This document shows positions 24,336 to 34,549 of a stretch of DNA of 44,489 nucleotides, one piece after another. The notes below the pieces were generated by a model. That model was given only the letters and a program-made list of their open reading frames with translations. It ran no database searches and had not been told where the DNA came from. Origin of the DNA: Oscillospiraceae bacterium (GTDB taxonomy: Bacteria; Bacillota; Clostridia; Oscillospirales; Oscillospiraceae); assembly GCA_009784725.1 (NCBI GenBank), contig WQXS01000015.1, forward strand, positions 1 through 44,489. The letters are read 5' to 3'. Numbering within the stretch: the stretch's first letter is position 1; each line of letters begins with the position of its first letter. Made by a program: the position numbers and the translations under genes.

Positions 24336-26914
24336 TGGACAAAAATTTAACACCAATGATGCGCCAATATCTTGATGTAAAAGGACGCAACCCCGACAGC
24401 ATCCTTTTTTTTCGGCTTGGCGATTTTTATGAAATGTTTGGTGACGATGCAAAGCTTGCGGCAAAAGAGCTTGATATAACATTAACAACACGGGATAAAT
24501 CGAGTAATCCCGAAGAAAGAATGCCGATGTGCGGTGTGCCGTACCACTCTGCAGAGCCTCATATTGCAAAATTGATATCAAAAGGGTACAAGGTTGCAAT
24601 ATGTGAACAGCTTGAAGACCCTGCGACAGTAAAAGGGATTGTCGACAGGGATGTTGTGCGTACAATCACCCCGGGAACACTCATGGAATCATCAATGCTT
24701 GACGAAGGAAAATCAAATTATCTTTGTGCTGCACTTTTGGGTGATACTTCCGCTTTATGTTTTGCAGATCTGTCAACAGGAGATATATCTGTAACCGAAG
24801 TCCTAAATAAGGATATAAGTCATATAAAAAATGAGCTCGGTTCTTTTTCGCCTGCCGAATGTATACTCGGCGGCGAACCCGATATGGTAAAAAGTATAAG
24901 TGAATATTTAAAGGAACGTACCGGTTGCACGGTTCAGCATGATGACTACAGGTTTAATGATGATAATTCCGGCCTTGTAAAAGCGCAGTTTAATGATGAT
25001 TTATCATTTGAATTATCAATTTCATCATTACATGCCGTGGGTGCGCTTTTATCATACATTAAAGATACACAAAATACAGATATGTCCCATCTTCGTACAC
25101 TACGGTACAATAACGAAGGTTCATATATGGAGTTGGATATAAATACAATGCGCAATCTGGAGCTTGTGTATACTCTCCGCACAGGCGATAAAAGAGGAAG
25201 CCTGCTCTGGGTTCTTGATAAAACAAAAACTCCCATGGGACGCCGCATGATAAGAGCATGGGTTTTGCGTCCGTTGCTTTCAACTGCTCAGATTAAACGC
25301 CGTCAAAGCGCCGTTTCCGAGCTTGTTAACGCCACAGTTCATAGGGGAGAAATAGTACTTGGGCTTAAAAAGATTAATGATATTGAACGGCTGATAGGTA
25401 AAATAGTTTACGGAAATGCCGGATGCCGTGACTTAAAAGCGCTTTCATCATCAATTACAGTACTGCCGGAAATTTCAAAAGAGCTCAGTTCAATGAAATC
25501 ATCGGCACTGCAGGAATGTGCGTCAATGGACATGTTATCGGATGTTGCTGAGGAAATTGACAATGTAATAATAGATAACCCTCCGTTTTCCGTTCGTGAG
25601 GGTGCAATGATAAAAGACGGGGTTGACCCGGAGGTTGACAGATTACGCAAGCTTATTTCGCACAGTGGAGAGGCATTAACGGAAGTTGAAGCAAAAGAGC
25701 GTGAGCGAACGGGAAAAAAGCTTAAAGTCGGGTTTAACAGGGTGTTTGGTTATTATATAGAAATCCCCCGGTCATCATCAGACGATGTTCCGGATGATTA
25801 CATAAGAAAGCAAACACTTGCAAATTGTGAAAGGTTTATTACTCAGGAGCTTAAAGAACTTGAAACAGAGCTTCTTTCGGCAAATGATAACCTTACCGCT
25901 CTTGAATACAAGCTCTTTGAAGAGTTGCGGCTAAGAATCGCTGCTTTTGTCGGACGGATACAATCAACAGCAAAAGCAGTAGCCGAGCTTGATGTTTTCT
26001 GCTCACTGGCAGAAACGGCAGTCTCAAATAATTATTGTATGCCGGAAATTGATGCTTCGGGAGTTGTTGATATAAAAGACGGACGGCATCCTGTAGTTGA
26101 AGTTATGCAAAAGGAGCTGCTGTTTGTTCCGAATGATACATTTCTTGATACCGAAGCATCGAGAACCGCAATTATTACAGGTCCGAACATGGCAGGAAAA
26201 TCAACGTATATGCGTCAGACTGCGTTAATTGTCCTTATGGCACAAATAGGTTCATTTATACCTGCCCGCACGGCGAGAATTGGAATCACAGACCGTATAT
26301 TTACAAGGATAGGTGCATCCGATGACCTTTCTGCAGGAAAATCTACTTTTATGGTCGAAATGACCGAGGTTGCTGAAATACTTAAAAATGCAACCCGAAA
26401 AAGCCTTCTTATACTTGACGAAATCGGGCGGGGGACATCAACATATGACGGCATGTCTGTTGCAAGAGCTGTTTTAGAGCATTGTGCCGATAAAAAAAAG
26501 CTCGGTGCGAAAACAATGTTTGCAACGCATTATCACGAGCTTACTGCACTGGAAAGTGAAATTGAAGGGGTTAATAACTATAATATCTCAGCAAAAAAGC
26601 GCGGAGACGATATAATTTTTCTCAGAAAGATAGTCCCCGGCGGAGCCGATGACAGATACGGCATAGAAGTTGCCGGTCTTGCAGGAGTTCCGGGTAGTGT
26701 TATAAAACGGGCAAAGACTGTTTTACAGAAATTGGAAAATGAAAAAAGTCTGCCGCAGAAAAAACAAAATGAAGCTGCCTCGGATTCGAGCCAGCTGTCA
26801 TTAATGGATATAAATGAGGATAAGATTTCGGAGCGGCTGAAGAATACAGAACTGAACACGCTTTCACCGCTTGAAGCACTTAGTTTGTTATTTGAACTTA
26901 AAAAAGATTTATAA
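24335..26914 (+). CDS. mutS: DNA mismatch repair protein MutS
   Basis: 859 residues, the full length. The mismatch-recognition domain has RLGDFYEMFGDDA (~30-42, the Phe-x-Glu motif). The ATPase has Walker A TGPNMAGKSTYMRQTA (~615-630), the Walker B region LLILDEIGRGTSTYDG and ATHYHELTALE. No MutL gene is in the window. It ends 10 bp from the converging glutamine synthetase, so no separate terminator fits between them. Confidence 0.97.
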   Translation: MDKNLTPMMRQYLDVKGRNPDSILFFRLGDFYEMFGDDAKLAAKELDITLTTRDKSSNPEERMPMCGVPYHSAEPHIAKLISKGYKVAICEQLEDPATVKGIVDRDVVRTITPGTLMESSMLDEGKSNYLCAALLGDTSALCFADLSTGDISVTEVLNKDISHIKNELGSFSPAECILGGEPDMVKSISEYLKERTGCTVQHDDYRFNDDNSGLVKAQFNDDLSFELSISSLHAVGALLSYIKDTQNTDMSHLRTLRYNNEGSYMELDINTMRNLELVYTLRTGDKRGSLLWVLDKTKTPMGRRMIRAWVLRPLLSTAQIKRRQSAVSELVNATVHRGEIVLGLKKINDIERLIGKIVYGNAGCRDLKALSSSITVLPEISKELSSMKSSALQECASMDMLSDVAEEIDNVIIDNPPFSVREGAMIKDGVDPEVDRLRKLISHSGEALTEVEAKERERTGKKLKVGFNRVFGYYIEIPRSSSDDVPDDYIRKQTLANCERFITQELKELETELLSANDNLTALEYKLFEELRLRIAAFVGRIQSTAKAVAELDVFCSLAETAVSNNYCMPEIDASGVVDIKDGRHPVVEVMQKELLFVPNDTFLDTEASRTAIITGPNMAGKSTYMRQTALIVLMAQIGSFIPARTARIGITDRIFTRIGASDDLSAGKSTFMVEMTEVAEILKNATRKSLLILDEIGRGTSTYDGMSVARAVLEHCADKKKLGAKTMFATHYHELTALESEIEGVNNYNISAKKRGDDIIFLRKIVPGGADDRYGIEVAGLAGVPGSVIKRAKTVLQKLENEKSLPQKKQNEAASDSSQLSLMDINEDKISERLKNTELNTLSPLEALSLLFELKKDL

Positions 26915-26924
26915 GAAATTATGC

Positions 26925-29018
26925 CTATCTTACGCTAAATAATAAGTCGCCATAAGTCGGGAAAGGCCAGTTCTTTCTCGATACCATCAGTTCCATCTCG
27001 TCAACCAGTTCACGGAGCAGGAGCATATTTTCCTGAACTCTGTCTTTGTAATGGTTGGCTTTTTCAAGAAGATCCGTTTTATCTTCTGCTTTTTGGAGCT
27101 CATGTATAAGTAATTCGACTTTATGGTGTAAATCTCCGGTTAATTCGGATAATCTGACCACCGTATCACGTTCATATGAACAATCGACATCACCGAGGAA
27201 CTTTCGTTTATGCTCGGCTGCATTGCTGATTTCTCCCGTATGCAGAGTGGCTGCAGGCAGGACATTTTTTCTTATTAACTTATACATTGTAATAGCTTCA
27301 ATATTACATAGCTTACAGTAATTTTCAAGACCGATTTCATATCGTGACTGCAGCTCGGCTTTGGAAAATACTTTATGTTGCTTAAATAACTCAATATTTT
27401 TATCATTTATTAAGTACGGCAATGCATCAGGCGTTGTTTTCAGATTTAATAAACCCCGTTTTTCTGCTTCCTGTACCCACTCATCACCATAACTGTTACC
27501 GTTGAATAAAATTCTTTTATGCTCTTTTATGGTTCTTTTTATTAATTGATGAAGAGCCGTGTTAAAATCATCCGCTTTTTCAAGCTCATCGGCAAATAAA
27601 CGAAGTGACTCCGCAACTGTTGTATTGAGCATGATATTTGCTTTTGCTATGGACATTTTAGCTCCGACCATACGAAATTCGAACTTATTGCCTGTAAAAG
27701 CAAACGGAGAAGTCCTGTTGCGGTCTGTGGTATCTTTTGGAAAACTCGGAAGGACTGTTGCGCCTATCTTCATTTCTGTTTTTTCACCGGCATCATAGTG
27801 AGAGTCGTTTTCGATTGCGTCAAGAATTGCAAACAGTTCATCTCCGACAAAAACGGAAATAATCGCAGGCGGGGCCTCTCCGCTGCCGAGGCGGCAGTCG
27901 TTGCCGGCGCTTGCTGTGGATATCCGGAGTAAATCCTGATGTTCGTCAACTGCTTTGATAACGGCAGTGATAAAAAGTAAGAATTGAGCATTATCGTGTG
28001 GTGTTGCCCCGGGGTCGAGCAGGTTTTGACCGTCTCCCGTTGCGAGTGACCAGTTATTGTGTTTTCCGCTTCCGTTTATTCCGTCGAATGGTTTTTCGTG
28101 CAGTGTGCAAATCATTCCGTGGTCTTTTGCGATGCTTTGCATTATTTCCATAATTAGTTGATTATGATCTGTCGCAAGGTTTGTTGTAGTATAAACTGCG
28201 GCAAGCTCATGCTGAGCGGGGGCTGATTCGTTATGCTCTGTTTTTGCGGGGACACCAAGCTTCCAAAGCTCCTCGTCAAGAGCTTTCATGTATGCGGAAA
28301 CTCTTGGTTTTATTGCTCCGTAATATTGGTCATCAAGCTCTTGCCCTTTAGGTGATTTTGCTCCGAATAATGTACGCCCTGTGTACATTAAATCCTTTCG
28401 TCTTTCGAACATTGCTTTGTCGATTAAGAAGTACTCTTGCTCTGCTCCCGCCATTGGTTTGACGGTCTTTACTTTTGTGTTTCCAAACAAACGTAAAATA
28501 CGGAGAGCCTGAGCATTTATTGCCTGCATTGAACGCAGAAGCGGGGTCTTTTCGTCGAGTGCTTCGCCGCCGTAAGAGCAAAACGCTGTAGGAATATAAA
28601 GTGTGTTTCCTCGAACAAAAGCGTATGATGTAGGGTCCCATGCGGTATATCCCCGTGCTTCAAATGTCGCTCTTAGACCACCGGATGGGAAACTTGAAGC
28701 ATCGGCTTCACCTGATACCAATGCACTGCTTGAAAACTCCATTATTGCTCTGCCGTCACCTGTCGGAGAAATAAAACTGTCGTGTTTTTCGGCTGTAATA
28801 CCGGTCATCGGCTGGAACCAATGAGTATAGTGCGTTGCACCGAGTTCAACCGCCCAATCCTTCATTACATCTGCAACAGCATCGGCAACCTCTGTATTTA
28901 ATTTGCTGCCGTCTTGAATAGTTTTTTGCAATGCTTCATAAATATTATTCGGTAAACGGCGCTTCATAACATGGTCACTGAAGACCATCATTCCATACAT
29001 TTCAGTCAATTTTTGCAT
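26925..29018 (-). CDS. glnN: Glutamine synthetase type III (GlnN)
   Basis: 697 residues, the length of GSIII rather than GSI (~450). GSIII features include [11 protein letters not shown] near the start, [35 protein letters not shown] (~193-210), [11 protein letters not shown] and the adenylate/ammonia-binding [19 protein letters not shown]. It makes glutamine from glutamate, ammonia and ATP. AAAGGA lies before the ATG. It ends the minus-strand run that starts at fic and follows the PHP gene by 21 bp. Confidence 0.96.
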   Translation of the reverse strand: MQKLTEMYGMMVFSDHVMKRRLPNNIYEALQKTIQDGSKLNTEVADAVADVMKDWAVELGATHYTHWFQPMTGITAEKHDSFISPTGDGRAIMEFSSSALVSGEADASSFPSGGLRATFEARGYTAWDPTSYAFVRGNTLYIPTAFCSYGGEALDEKTPLLRSMQAINAQALRILRLFGNTKVKTVKPMAGAEQEYFLIDKAMFERRKDLMYTGRTLFGAKSPKGQELDDQYYGAIKPRVSAYMKALDEELWKLGVPAKTEHNESAPAQHELAAVYTTTNLATDHNQLIMEIMQSIAKDHGMICTLHEKPFDGINGSGKHNNWSLATGDGQNLLDPGATPHDNAQFLLFITAVIKAVDEHQDLLRISTASAGNDCRLGSGEAPPAIISVFVGDELFAILDAIENDSHYDAGEKTEMKIGATVLPSFPKDTTDRNRTSPFAFTGNKFEFRMVGAKMSIAKANIMLNTTVAESLRLFADELEKADDFNTALHQLIKRTIKEHKRILFNGNSYGDEWVQEAEKRGLLNLKTTPDALPYLINDKNIELFKQHKVFSKAELQSRYEIGLENYCKLCNIEAITMYKLIRKNVLPAATLHTGEISNAAEHKRKFLGDVDCSYERDTVVRLSELTGDLHHKVELLIHELQKAEDKTDLLEKANHYKDRVQENMLLLRELVDEMELMVSRKNWPFPTYGDLLFSVR

Positions 29019-29039
29019 TTCTACGTTCCTTTCGATATG

Positions 29040-29846
29040 TTACAGTAAATCGTCTGTAAAATCATCGCCGGTAAAGCGTTTTATATACTTAAATCCGCAG
29101 GATTTAACAAGCTCACGCATCTCGTCAAACTTAAAATATAATGATTCGGCTGTGTGACTGTCGCTTGACAGAATAATCTCACCGCCTCTTTTTTGCAATT
29201 CCTTTAATAAAAAAGTTGATGGATATGGTTTATTAGCTCCTCTTCGGAACATTGCTCCGGTGTTTACTTCAAACAGCTTGCAATTATTGAGCACCTGCTC
29301 CATTGCACCGAGTGCCGCATCTATATATCTTGGATGTGATTCGTCAAACAGACTGTTATTATCGTTATTTTTTGTTATCAGGTCAAAATGTCCGACAATA
29401 TCGGCATTGGTTTTTTCAACAACATCTGCAACAGTTTCATAATATGACTCAGCCATTGCGTAAAAATCACCGCCGAAATGCTTATTGTTCATGTTAATCA
29501 AGTGCTCTGCCCAGCCGTCAACAGTTATGTTTTTTCCATTTTTTCTTACATGATGAACTGCGCCGATAATATATTCCAAACCATCCGGGATTTCATCCGT
29601 AAAATAATCAATTTCCATTCCGAGATAAACATCGATTGTGCCTTTATACTTTTCCTTGAGGTTGTTTATTTCGCTTATATATAATGGTGTATCTTCGAGC
29701 AACATCGAATATTCTTCATCAAACGGGACATATGAATGCTCTGAAAAACCTATTGATTTACCGCCTTTTTCGATTGCGGCTTTTATCATTTCTTCAACAG
29801 ATAGTGTTCCGTCGCAGTAAGTGGTGTGGGTATGTAAATTTTGCAT
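29040..29846 (-). CDS. PHP-domain phosphatase, histidinol-phosphatase-like
   Basis: 268 residues. PHP metal motifs: H4-x-H6 (QNLHTHTTYCDG), GFSEHSYVP (~33-41), GMEIDYF and EYIIGAVHHV, DIVGHFDLI and the C-terminal SSDSHTAESLYFKF. HisK-type histidinol phosphatases have this layout. Placement 16 bp downstream of hisIE supports histidine synthesis, though PHP phosphatases are often assigned on context alone. AGGAGG precedes the ATG. Confidence 0.85.
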   Translation of the reverse strand: MQNLHTHTTYCDGTLSVEEMIKAAIEKGGKSIGFSEHSYVPFDEEYSMLLEDTPLYISEINNLKEKYKGTIDVYLGMEIDYFTDEIPDGLEYIIGAVHHVRKNGKNITVDGWAEHLINMNNKHFGGDFYAMAESYYETVADVVEKTNADIVGHFDLITKNNDNNSLFDESHPRYIDAALGAMEQVLNNCKLFEVNTGAMFRRGANKPYPSTFLLKELQKRGGEIILSSDSHTAESLYFKFDEMRELVKSCGFKYIKRFTGDDFTDDLL

Positions 29847-29862
29847 AAACCTCCTGATGTTT

Positions 29863-30495
29863 TTATTCCTCTTTGCCTGAATGGCGTGATTTGAGTTCAG
29901 ATTTTATTAAATCGGGCGTTATTCCCATTTCGGTCATAAGTACAAGAGCGTGGTAAATAAGATCGGAAAGCTCATAGATAAGCTCTTCTTTGTTGTCGGA
30001 TTTTGCGGCTATTATTACCTCGGTAGCTTCCTCACCGAACTTTTTCAAAATTTTATCGAGACCTTTTTCAAAAAGGTAATTTGTGTATGAACCTTGTTTT
30101 TTATTAATTTTCCTGTCGTTAATTATATCATGCAGGTCTTCAAGCGAAAATGGTTTTGTGTGGGTTTTACCGGAAATAAAAACATCTTCATAAAAACATG
30201 ACTCTGCACCGGTATGACACGCAGGACCTGCTTTAACTACGCTTATTAAAAGAGTATCCATGTCACAATCGGTTTTAATACTTATTATATCTTGTGTGTT
30301 TCCCGAGGTTTCACCCTTTCGCCAAAGTTCATTTCGAGAGCGTGACCAAAAGCATGTTATCTCTTCATTTATGCTTATTCTCAGGCTTTCTTCATTCATA
30401 TACGCAAGCATAAGAACATCGTTTGATGCGGCATCAACAACGACTGCCGGAATGAGCCCGTCTTTATCGAATTTTAGTTCATTTATATTAATCAT
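29863..30495 (-). CDS. hisI: Bifunctional HisIE (phosphoribosyl-AMP cyclohydrolase / -ATP diphosphatase)
   Basis: 210 residues, fused HisI and HisE. HisI (~1-105) has the zinc/metal residues in [15 protein letters not shown] and [18 protein letters not shown]. HisE (~110-210) has [20 protein letters not shown] and the downstream helix [14 protein letters not shown]. Together they convert phosphoribosyl-ATP to the ring-opened intermediate, steps 2 and 3 of histidine synthesis. The other his genes are not in the window. Confidence 0.95.
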   Translation of the reverse strand: MININELKFDKDGLIPAVVVDAASNDVLMLAYMNEESLRISINEEITCFWSRSRNELWRKGETSGNTQDIISIKTDCDMDTLLISVVKAGPACHTGAESCFYEDVFISGKTHTKPFSLEDLHDIINDRKINKKQGSYTNYLFEKGLDKILKKFGEEATEVIIAAKSDNKEELIYELSDLIYHALVLMTEMGITPDLIKSELKSRHSGKEE

Positions 30496-30516
30496 ACCAG
30501 TCCACCTTTTTTGGGT

Positions 30517-30948
30517 TCATTTTATGTTAATCCTGTCTCCGGGTTTTATTATACCACCTTTTACTACAGAAACGAAAATACCTTCTCTAGGCATTACACA
30601 ATCACCGGTTTTCTTCTTGATTGCGCAGCCGTCATTATGACATTCTTTACCTATTTGTGTGACTTCAAGAATTGTTTCATTAATTTTTATTTTTGTGCCG
30701 ATTGGCAGCTCATGTAAGCATAAACCGGCAGTCAGAATATTTTCCGCAAATGCTCCCGCTTCGATAGTTGGCATTTTATCACGAATCTTGTCAACACTTT
30801 CATCGGCAAGCAAACTAACCTGTCTATGTCCGTCTCCGGCATGTGCATCTCCGAGAATGCCGTGGTTTTTTTTAAGGGTTATTTCGGGAACAGGTTTTTT
30901 AACTGTGCCTTTTTCTTCGCTGATGCAAACAGCTTTTACTGATGCCAT
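30517..30948 (-). CDS. MOSC-domain protein
   Basis: 143 residues from the ATG at 30948, with GGAG 8 bases upstream; the frame opens further up at 30984 without a site. MOSC signature residues: GILGDAHAGDGHRQVSLL (~34-51), AGAFAENILTAGL and the conserved cysteine in GKECHNDGCAIKKKTGDC. MOSC domains bind sulfur carried to molybdenum cofactor. A stand-alone MOSC next to moaC suggests a cofactor sulfuration or trafficking role; the partner enzyme is unknown. Confidence 0.88.
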   Translation of the reverse strand: MASVKAVCISEEKGTVKKPVPEITLKKNHGILGDAHAGDGHRQVSLLADESVDKIRDKMPTIEAGAFAENILTAGLCLHELPIGTKIKINETILEVTQIGKECHNDGCAIKKKTGDCVMPREGIFVSVVKGGIIKPGDRINIK

Positions 30949-30984
30949 AGGCTGGTCTCCATTATTCTTATATAAAATTAGCAA

Positions 30985-31464
30985 TTAGGTATGGAAACTA
31001 TAATCTCCGGATTTTCCGCCGGTCTTTTTTATTAATTGGATTTCGCTTATTTTAATGTCCTTTTGTACGGACTTGCACATATCATAAATTGTCAGTGCTG
31101 TTACCGTAACTGCTGTGAGCGCTTCCATTTCGACACCTGTTTCTCCCTTTGAACGGACTGTTGCTGTTATTTCTATGGCGTTTTGTTCTTCATCGGGATT
31201 AAATGAAATATCTACACCTGTAATATTTATGGGATGGCACATTGGGATAATATCGGATGTGCGTTTTGCGGCCATTATGCCTGCGACTTGTGCGACGGCG
31301 AGAACATCGCCTTTTTTGTTTTCGCCTTGAGTTATCATATTAAAGGTTTCGGTGTTAACGGAAACAACTCCGCAAGCAACAGCTTCACGGACTGTTACAC
31401 TTTTTCCGCTGACATCAACCATTTTAGCATGGCCTTCATTATTAAAATGAGTTAACTCTGCCAT
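30985..31464 (-). CDS. moaC: Cyclic pyranopterin monophosphate synthase (MoaC)
   Basis: 159 residues. Conserved motifs: NEGHAKMVDVSGKSVTVREA near the start, MCHPINITGVDISF (~75-88) with the catalytic neighbourhood and GVEMEALTAVTVTALTIYDM. MoaC with MoaA turns GTP into cyclic pyranopterin monophosphate, the first intermediate of molybdenum cofactor. It sits 66 bp after moaA on the same strand. Confidence 0.96.
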   Translation of the reverse strand: MAELTHFNNEGHAKMVDVSGKSVTVREAVACGVVSVNTETFNMITQGENKKGDVLAVAQVAGIMAAKRTSDIIPMCHPINITGVDISFNPDEEQNAIEITATVRSKGETGVEMEALTAVTVTALTIYDMCKSVQKDIKISEIQLIKKTGGKSGDYSFHT

Positions 31465-31530
31465 AATAAACCTCGTTTATTTATATTTATTAATAAAGCC
31501 GATGGATTGGATGCTCAAAAATTCTTATCT

Positions 31531-32478
31531 TTATCCGCCGATTGCATTCATATTTCGGATTGCATCACTATGTGAGCCGTCGTCAAGCCCGTGTTTTTTC
31601 GGCTTTCCATATATAGCGTCACGAATGGTTTGCTCCAGCTCAGCTCCGTGCAGACCCCTTAGTTTTATTTCTTCAGCAGAATGCAGACAGGGTTTAAGCG
31701 TTCCGTCGGAAGTAATGCGTATTTTATTGCATGACGGGCAAAAATGCGAGCTTATCGGGCTTATAAGACCTACTGTACTAAGTCCGTCGGGCAGCATATA
31801 CAGTTTTGTTACTCCGTCTGTACCGATTTCTCGGAGTTCCGGCGAAAGCTGTAAAACCCTGCTTGCGTTTATGAATTTTTCCTCCGACCAGTCCGCACAC
31901 TCACCGATTGGCATTAACTCAATGAATCTGACATCAACCTTATACTTTCGTGTTAGAGCGAGCATATCATAGATACTTTCTTCATTGATACCGCCGATAA
32001 GAACGGTATTTATCTTAACAGCATCAAATCCGGCTTTAATAGCAGTATTTAATCCGATAAGCGCATCATCCAATCCGTTAAAACGGGTTATCTTATTGTA
32101 CGTTACTGCGTCAAGTGAATCAAGACTGATATTAATGCGGTTAACACCCGCTTGTATTAACTCATCAGCATACTTTGGCAGTAAAATGCCGTTTGTTGTA
32201 AGGCATACCTCATTAATCCCGGGGGTTTCGGCAACCCGCCTGCAAATATCAATAATACCACGGCGAACAAGAGGCTCGCCACCTGTAATACGCACCTTAC
32301 TGATTCCGCAAGCTGCCGTAGCTTTTACGATCTCATCAATCTCCTCAATTGATAAAATATCCTCATGCCGCAGCTTCCTGATACCACTCTCCGGCATACA
32401 ATAAACACACCGAAGATTACACCTATCAGTCACCGACAACCGAAGATAAACTATATCCCTGCCAAACCCGTCTTTCAT
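31531..32478 (-). CDS. moaA: GTP 3',8-cyclase (MoaA), radical SAM
   Basis: The ATG at 32478 overlaps the fic stop as ATGA (an in-frame TTG at 32490 is less likely). 315 residues. Radical SAM cluster: Cys20, Cys24, Cys27 in SVTDRCNLRCVYCMPE. The C-terminal second iron-sulfur cluster has CPSCNKIRITSDGTLKPCL. The protein ends in ...AIGG, the MoaA C-terminal double glycine. Together with MoaC it makes cyclic pyranopterin monophosphate. Confidence 0.96.
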   Translation of the reverse strand: MKDGFGRDIVYLRLSVTDRCNLRCVYCMPESGIRKLRHEDILSIEEIDEIVKATAACGISKVRITGGEPLVRRGIIDICRRVAETPGINEVCLTTNGILLPKYADELIQAGVNRINISLDSLDAVTYNKITRFNGLDDALIGLNTAIKAGFDAVKINTVLIGGINEESIYDMLALTRKYKVDVRFIELMPIGECADWSEEKFINASRVLQLSPELREIGTDGVTKLYMLPDGLSTVGLISPISSHFCPSCNKIRITSDGTLKPCLHSAEEIKLRGLHGAELEQTIRDAIYGKPKKHGLDDGSHSDAIRNMNAIGG

Positions 32479-33515
32479 AAACAAACCCAATAACCCGTTT
32501 TATCCGAACCAACACGGTTTATAAATTCTTTATTTTTTAGTACACTTAACGCTCGCTTAACTGTTGATTCAGAAATGTTGCATTGCTTTGCTATACGTTC
32601 GGCTGTAATGTTTGGGTTTTTCTTTAATGCTGCCAGAACCCTTCGCTGGCTTTCCGAAAGTTTTACAGTGTCATTTACAGTGTCATTTACAGTGTCATCA
32701 TTTAATTTCTTGACACGCAAATCACGATTTTTCAATGTATTATTTTCATTTAATAAAAGATTGGCAAAAAAACGGTCGAGGAATTCCTGTGTTGCATGGA
32801 TTCCTTTTTTTATGTTTCTGTAGTTTGCTCGTACGAGGGCATTTCTAAAGTACCATGCGTTTTCTGCAAAGATGTCGTTTGTTACATCGAAACCGAATGT
32901 TCTTAAATACTTTATTGCAAATACAGCAGTTGTACGTGTATTTCCTTCTCCAAATGCATGGATTTGCCATAAACCGGAAATAAACTTAGCAATCTGCTTT
33001 GCAGCTTCTGTAACAGAGAGGGTTTTATAGTCAAACTCACGTTCTCTTTTAAAATCATATTCAAGGGTTTCTCGTATGCTGTCGGCACCGGCGTAATACA
33101 CGGTTTCCCCGTTTAATACCCATTCTTTTTTACTAATATTATAGTCACGTATCTTTCCTGCGAATTTGTATACACCGTCAAACAAACGGCGATGAATACT
33201 AATATATTCTACAGGGGAAAATGAAAAAGCCTTTTCTGCTAAAATTAAAGAGACAGTTGCAGAAACTTTATCCGCTTCTTCAGTGCGTGTGTTATCGTCA
33301 CTTTCAATAGGTTTTGACTCATAATAGCTATTAATTAAACTTTGTGCTTCTTCAAGAGTGATTTCACCGTTTATATTTCTGTTTGCTGTGGCAATTAAAT
33401 ATTCAGATGTTTTTAATCCATCAGTTTGCTGTAAGCCTATAGCGGTATGCCATATATAACCGCGTTCTTTTTGATCAGGCTCACCTTGGAGCATATAATT
33501 GTTGAGGTCAATCAA
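32475..33515 (-). CDS. Fic-family protein with C-terminal winged helix
   Basis: 346 residues. The Fic core motif is at 186-194, HAFGEGNTR (canonical HPFxxGNxR, Pro replaced by Ala), with a beta-flap region upstream (GKIRDYNISKKEWVL). Fic proteins usually transfer AMP to protein hydroxyls. No inhibitory (S/T)xxxE(G/N) helix was identified. Residues ~273-286 are a slippage-prone NDTV repeat hinge. Then a DNA-binding winged helix follows (LSESQRRVLAALKKNPNITA, ISESTVKRALSVLKNKEF). Its stop overlaps the moaA start, so it leads the downstream operon, an odd partner for cofactor genes. Confidence 0.88.
   Translation of the reverse strand: MIDLNNYMLQGEPDQKERGYIWHTAIGLQQTDGLKTSEYLIATANRNINGEITLEEAQSLINSYYESKPIESDDNTRTEEADKVSATVSLILAEKAFSFSPVEYISIHRRLFDGVYKFAGKIRDYNISKKEWVLNGETVYYAGADSIRETLEYDFKREREFDYKTLSVTEAAKQIAKFISGLWQIHAFGEGNTRTTAVFAIKYLRTFGFDVTNDIFAENAWYFRNALVRANYRNIKKGIHATQEFLDRFFANLLLNENNTLKNRDLRVKKLNDDTVNDTVNDTVKLSESQRRVLAALKKNPNITAERIAKQCNISESTVKRALSVLKNKEFINRVGSDKTGYWVCL
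32662..32697. repeat. Three 12-bp in-frame repeats in fic
   Basis: TTTACAGTGTCA repeats exactly at 32662, 32674 and 32686, encoding Asn-Asp-Thr-Val units in the linker between the Fic and DNA-binding domains. The unit is a multiple of three, so slippage would lengthen or shorten the hinge without a frameshift. Confidence 0.9.
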
Positions 33516-33674
33516 AATTTATTCCTCCAAATACAGATTAAGTCACAATTATATTATAACAAAAAACCCGTAAAATAAACAGAGGTCAATTAAGGAAAAA
33601 ATACTGCAGTAAAATACTGCTTTTACGCCTGTGAGCATGTGGTATACTGTATTTCTCATGTTATTTTTGTTGCT

Positions 33675-33691
33675 TCCAACCTGAGGTTGGA
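33675..33691. promoter_or_regulatory. Perfect palindrome between fic and XRE genes
   Basis: TCCAACCT-G-AGGTTGGA, 8-bp arms around one base, lies in the 266-bp divergent gap about 90 bp before the XRE start. Such compact palindromes are typical operators of dimeric regulators; the neighbouring XRE protein is the obvious candidate, which is inference. No convincing -35/-10 pair was identified in the gap. Confidence 0.45.
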
Positions 33692-33781
33692 TGGATTCCG
33701 TTTAATTCAACAAACACGTTATTGAATATATGTATATGAGATATTAAGCTTATTACAATAAATATTATGGAGGAATAAATC

Positions 33782-34423
33782 ATGGCAGAAATAATAAATC
33801 AACAAATTGCAGCTTTACGTAAAAATAAAGGTATTACACAAGAAGAGCTTGCAGGTCACTTAGGTGTCACGAATCAAACGGTTTCCAAATGGGAGCTCGC
33901 AGCATGTTGCCCCGACATTCAACTCTTGCCGGAGATTGCAGATTATTTTGATGTAACGATCGATGAGCTTTTCGGCAGGGATGAAACAGCAAAACCCGAA
34001 AGCAGTTCCATTGAATCAGTACCCTGGGATGACGATGGCACTCTTCGGGCGGTTGTTTTCATTGGTAAAAAGCTGATGAAAAAAACAGACGATTTATCCG
34101 AGTTTACGTTTGAATACGATGGAGAAGCATTAAACATAGAGTGTCAATGTAACATAAGCTGTAACGATGTTGAAGGCGGTGTAAACGCAGGCCGTGATAT
34201 CAGCTGTAATGATGTAGGTGGAACTGCAAATGCAGGACGCGATATCAGTTGCAACGATGTATGCGGAAACGTAAACTCCGGCGCTTCATTAACATGTAAT
34301 GATATTGACGGAAGCGTCACCGCAGGAAGTAGCATCAGCTGCAACGATATTTGCGGCAACGTCACCGCAGGAAGCACCATAAACTGCGGCGAAATCGACG
34401 GCGACATCTCCTCCGGGGAGTAA
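33782..34423 (+). CDS. XRE regulator with a Cys-Asn-Asp repeat tail
   Basis: 213 residues. The N-terminal HTH_3 domain (~5-65) has ALRKNKGITQEELAGHLGVT and NQTVSKWELAACCPDIQLLP. A linker with acidic residues leads to a C-terminal repeat region of six 15-residue units beginning near residue 123. Five of them start I/L-S/T-C-N-D-V/I; the sixth is degenerate (INCGEIDGDI). The periodic pattern of small, hydrophobic and Gly residues suggests a short beta-solenoid, like bactofilin-type folds. GGAGG precedes the ATG. A DNA-binding head with a solenoid tail could multimerise or sense something; that is inference. Confidence 0.8.
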   Translation: MAEIINQQIAALRKNKGITQEELAGHLGVTNQTVSKWELAACCPDIQLLPEIADYFDVTIDELFGRDETAKPESSSIESVPWDDDGTLRAVVFIGKKLMKKTDDLSEFTFEYDGEALNIECQCNISCNDVEGGVNAGRDISCNDVGGTANAGRDISCNDVCGNVNSGASLTCNDIDGSVTAGSSISCNDICGNVTAGSTINCGEIDGDISSGE

Positions 34424-34549
34424 TATAAGTATAGAATATATATTGCAACCAAATAAAATAAAAATACTTTATTTCGTTATGTTCATTACAAAGCCATTGT
34501 AGGTCTATACAAGACCGTTGTTTCTGCGGCAGAAACAGAGCAGCCGGTT

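Noticed and set aside
24336-24360. Frameshift between pth and mutS
   Set aside because: The one-base TAATG overlap is a normal coupled junction; both proteins are full length.
31502-31972. 156-codon plus-strand frame opposite moaA
   Set aside because: Antisense shadow of a well-supported gene, with composition typical of reversed coding sequence.
34521-34535. Small palindrome TTTCTGC-G-GCAGAAA as terminator of the kinase gene
   Set aside because: The stem is short and no T-run follows on either strand; it may be chance.
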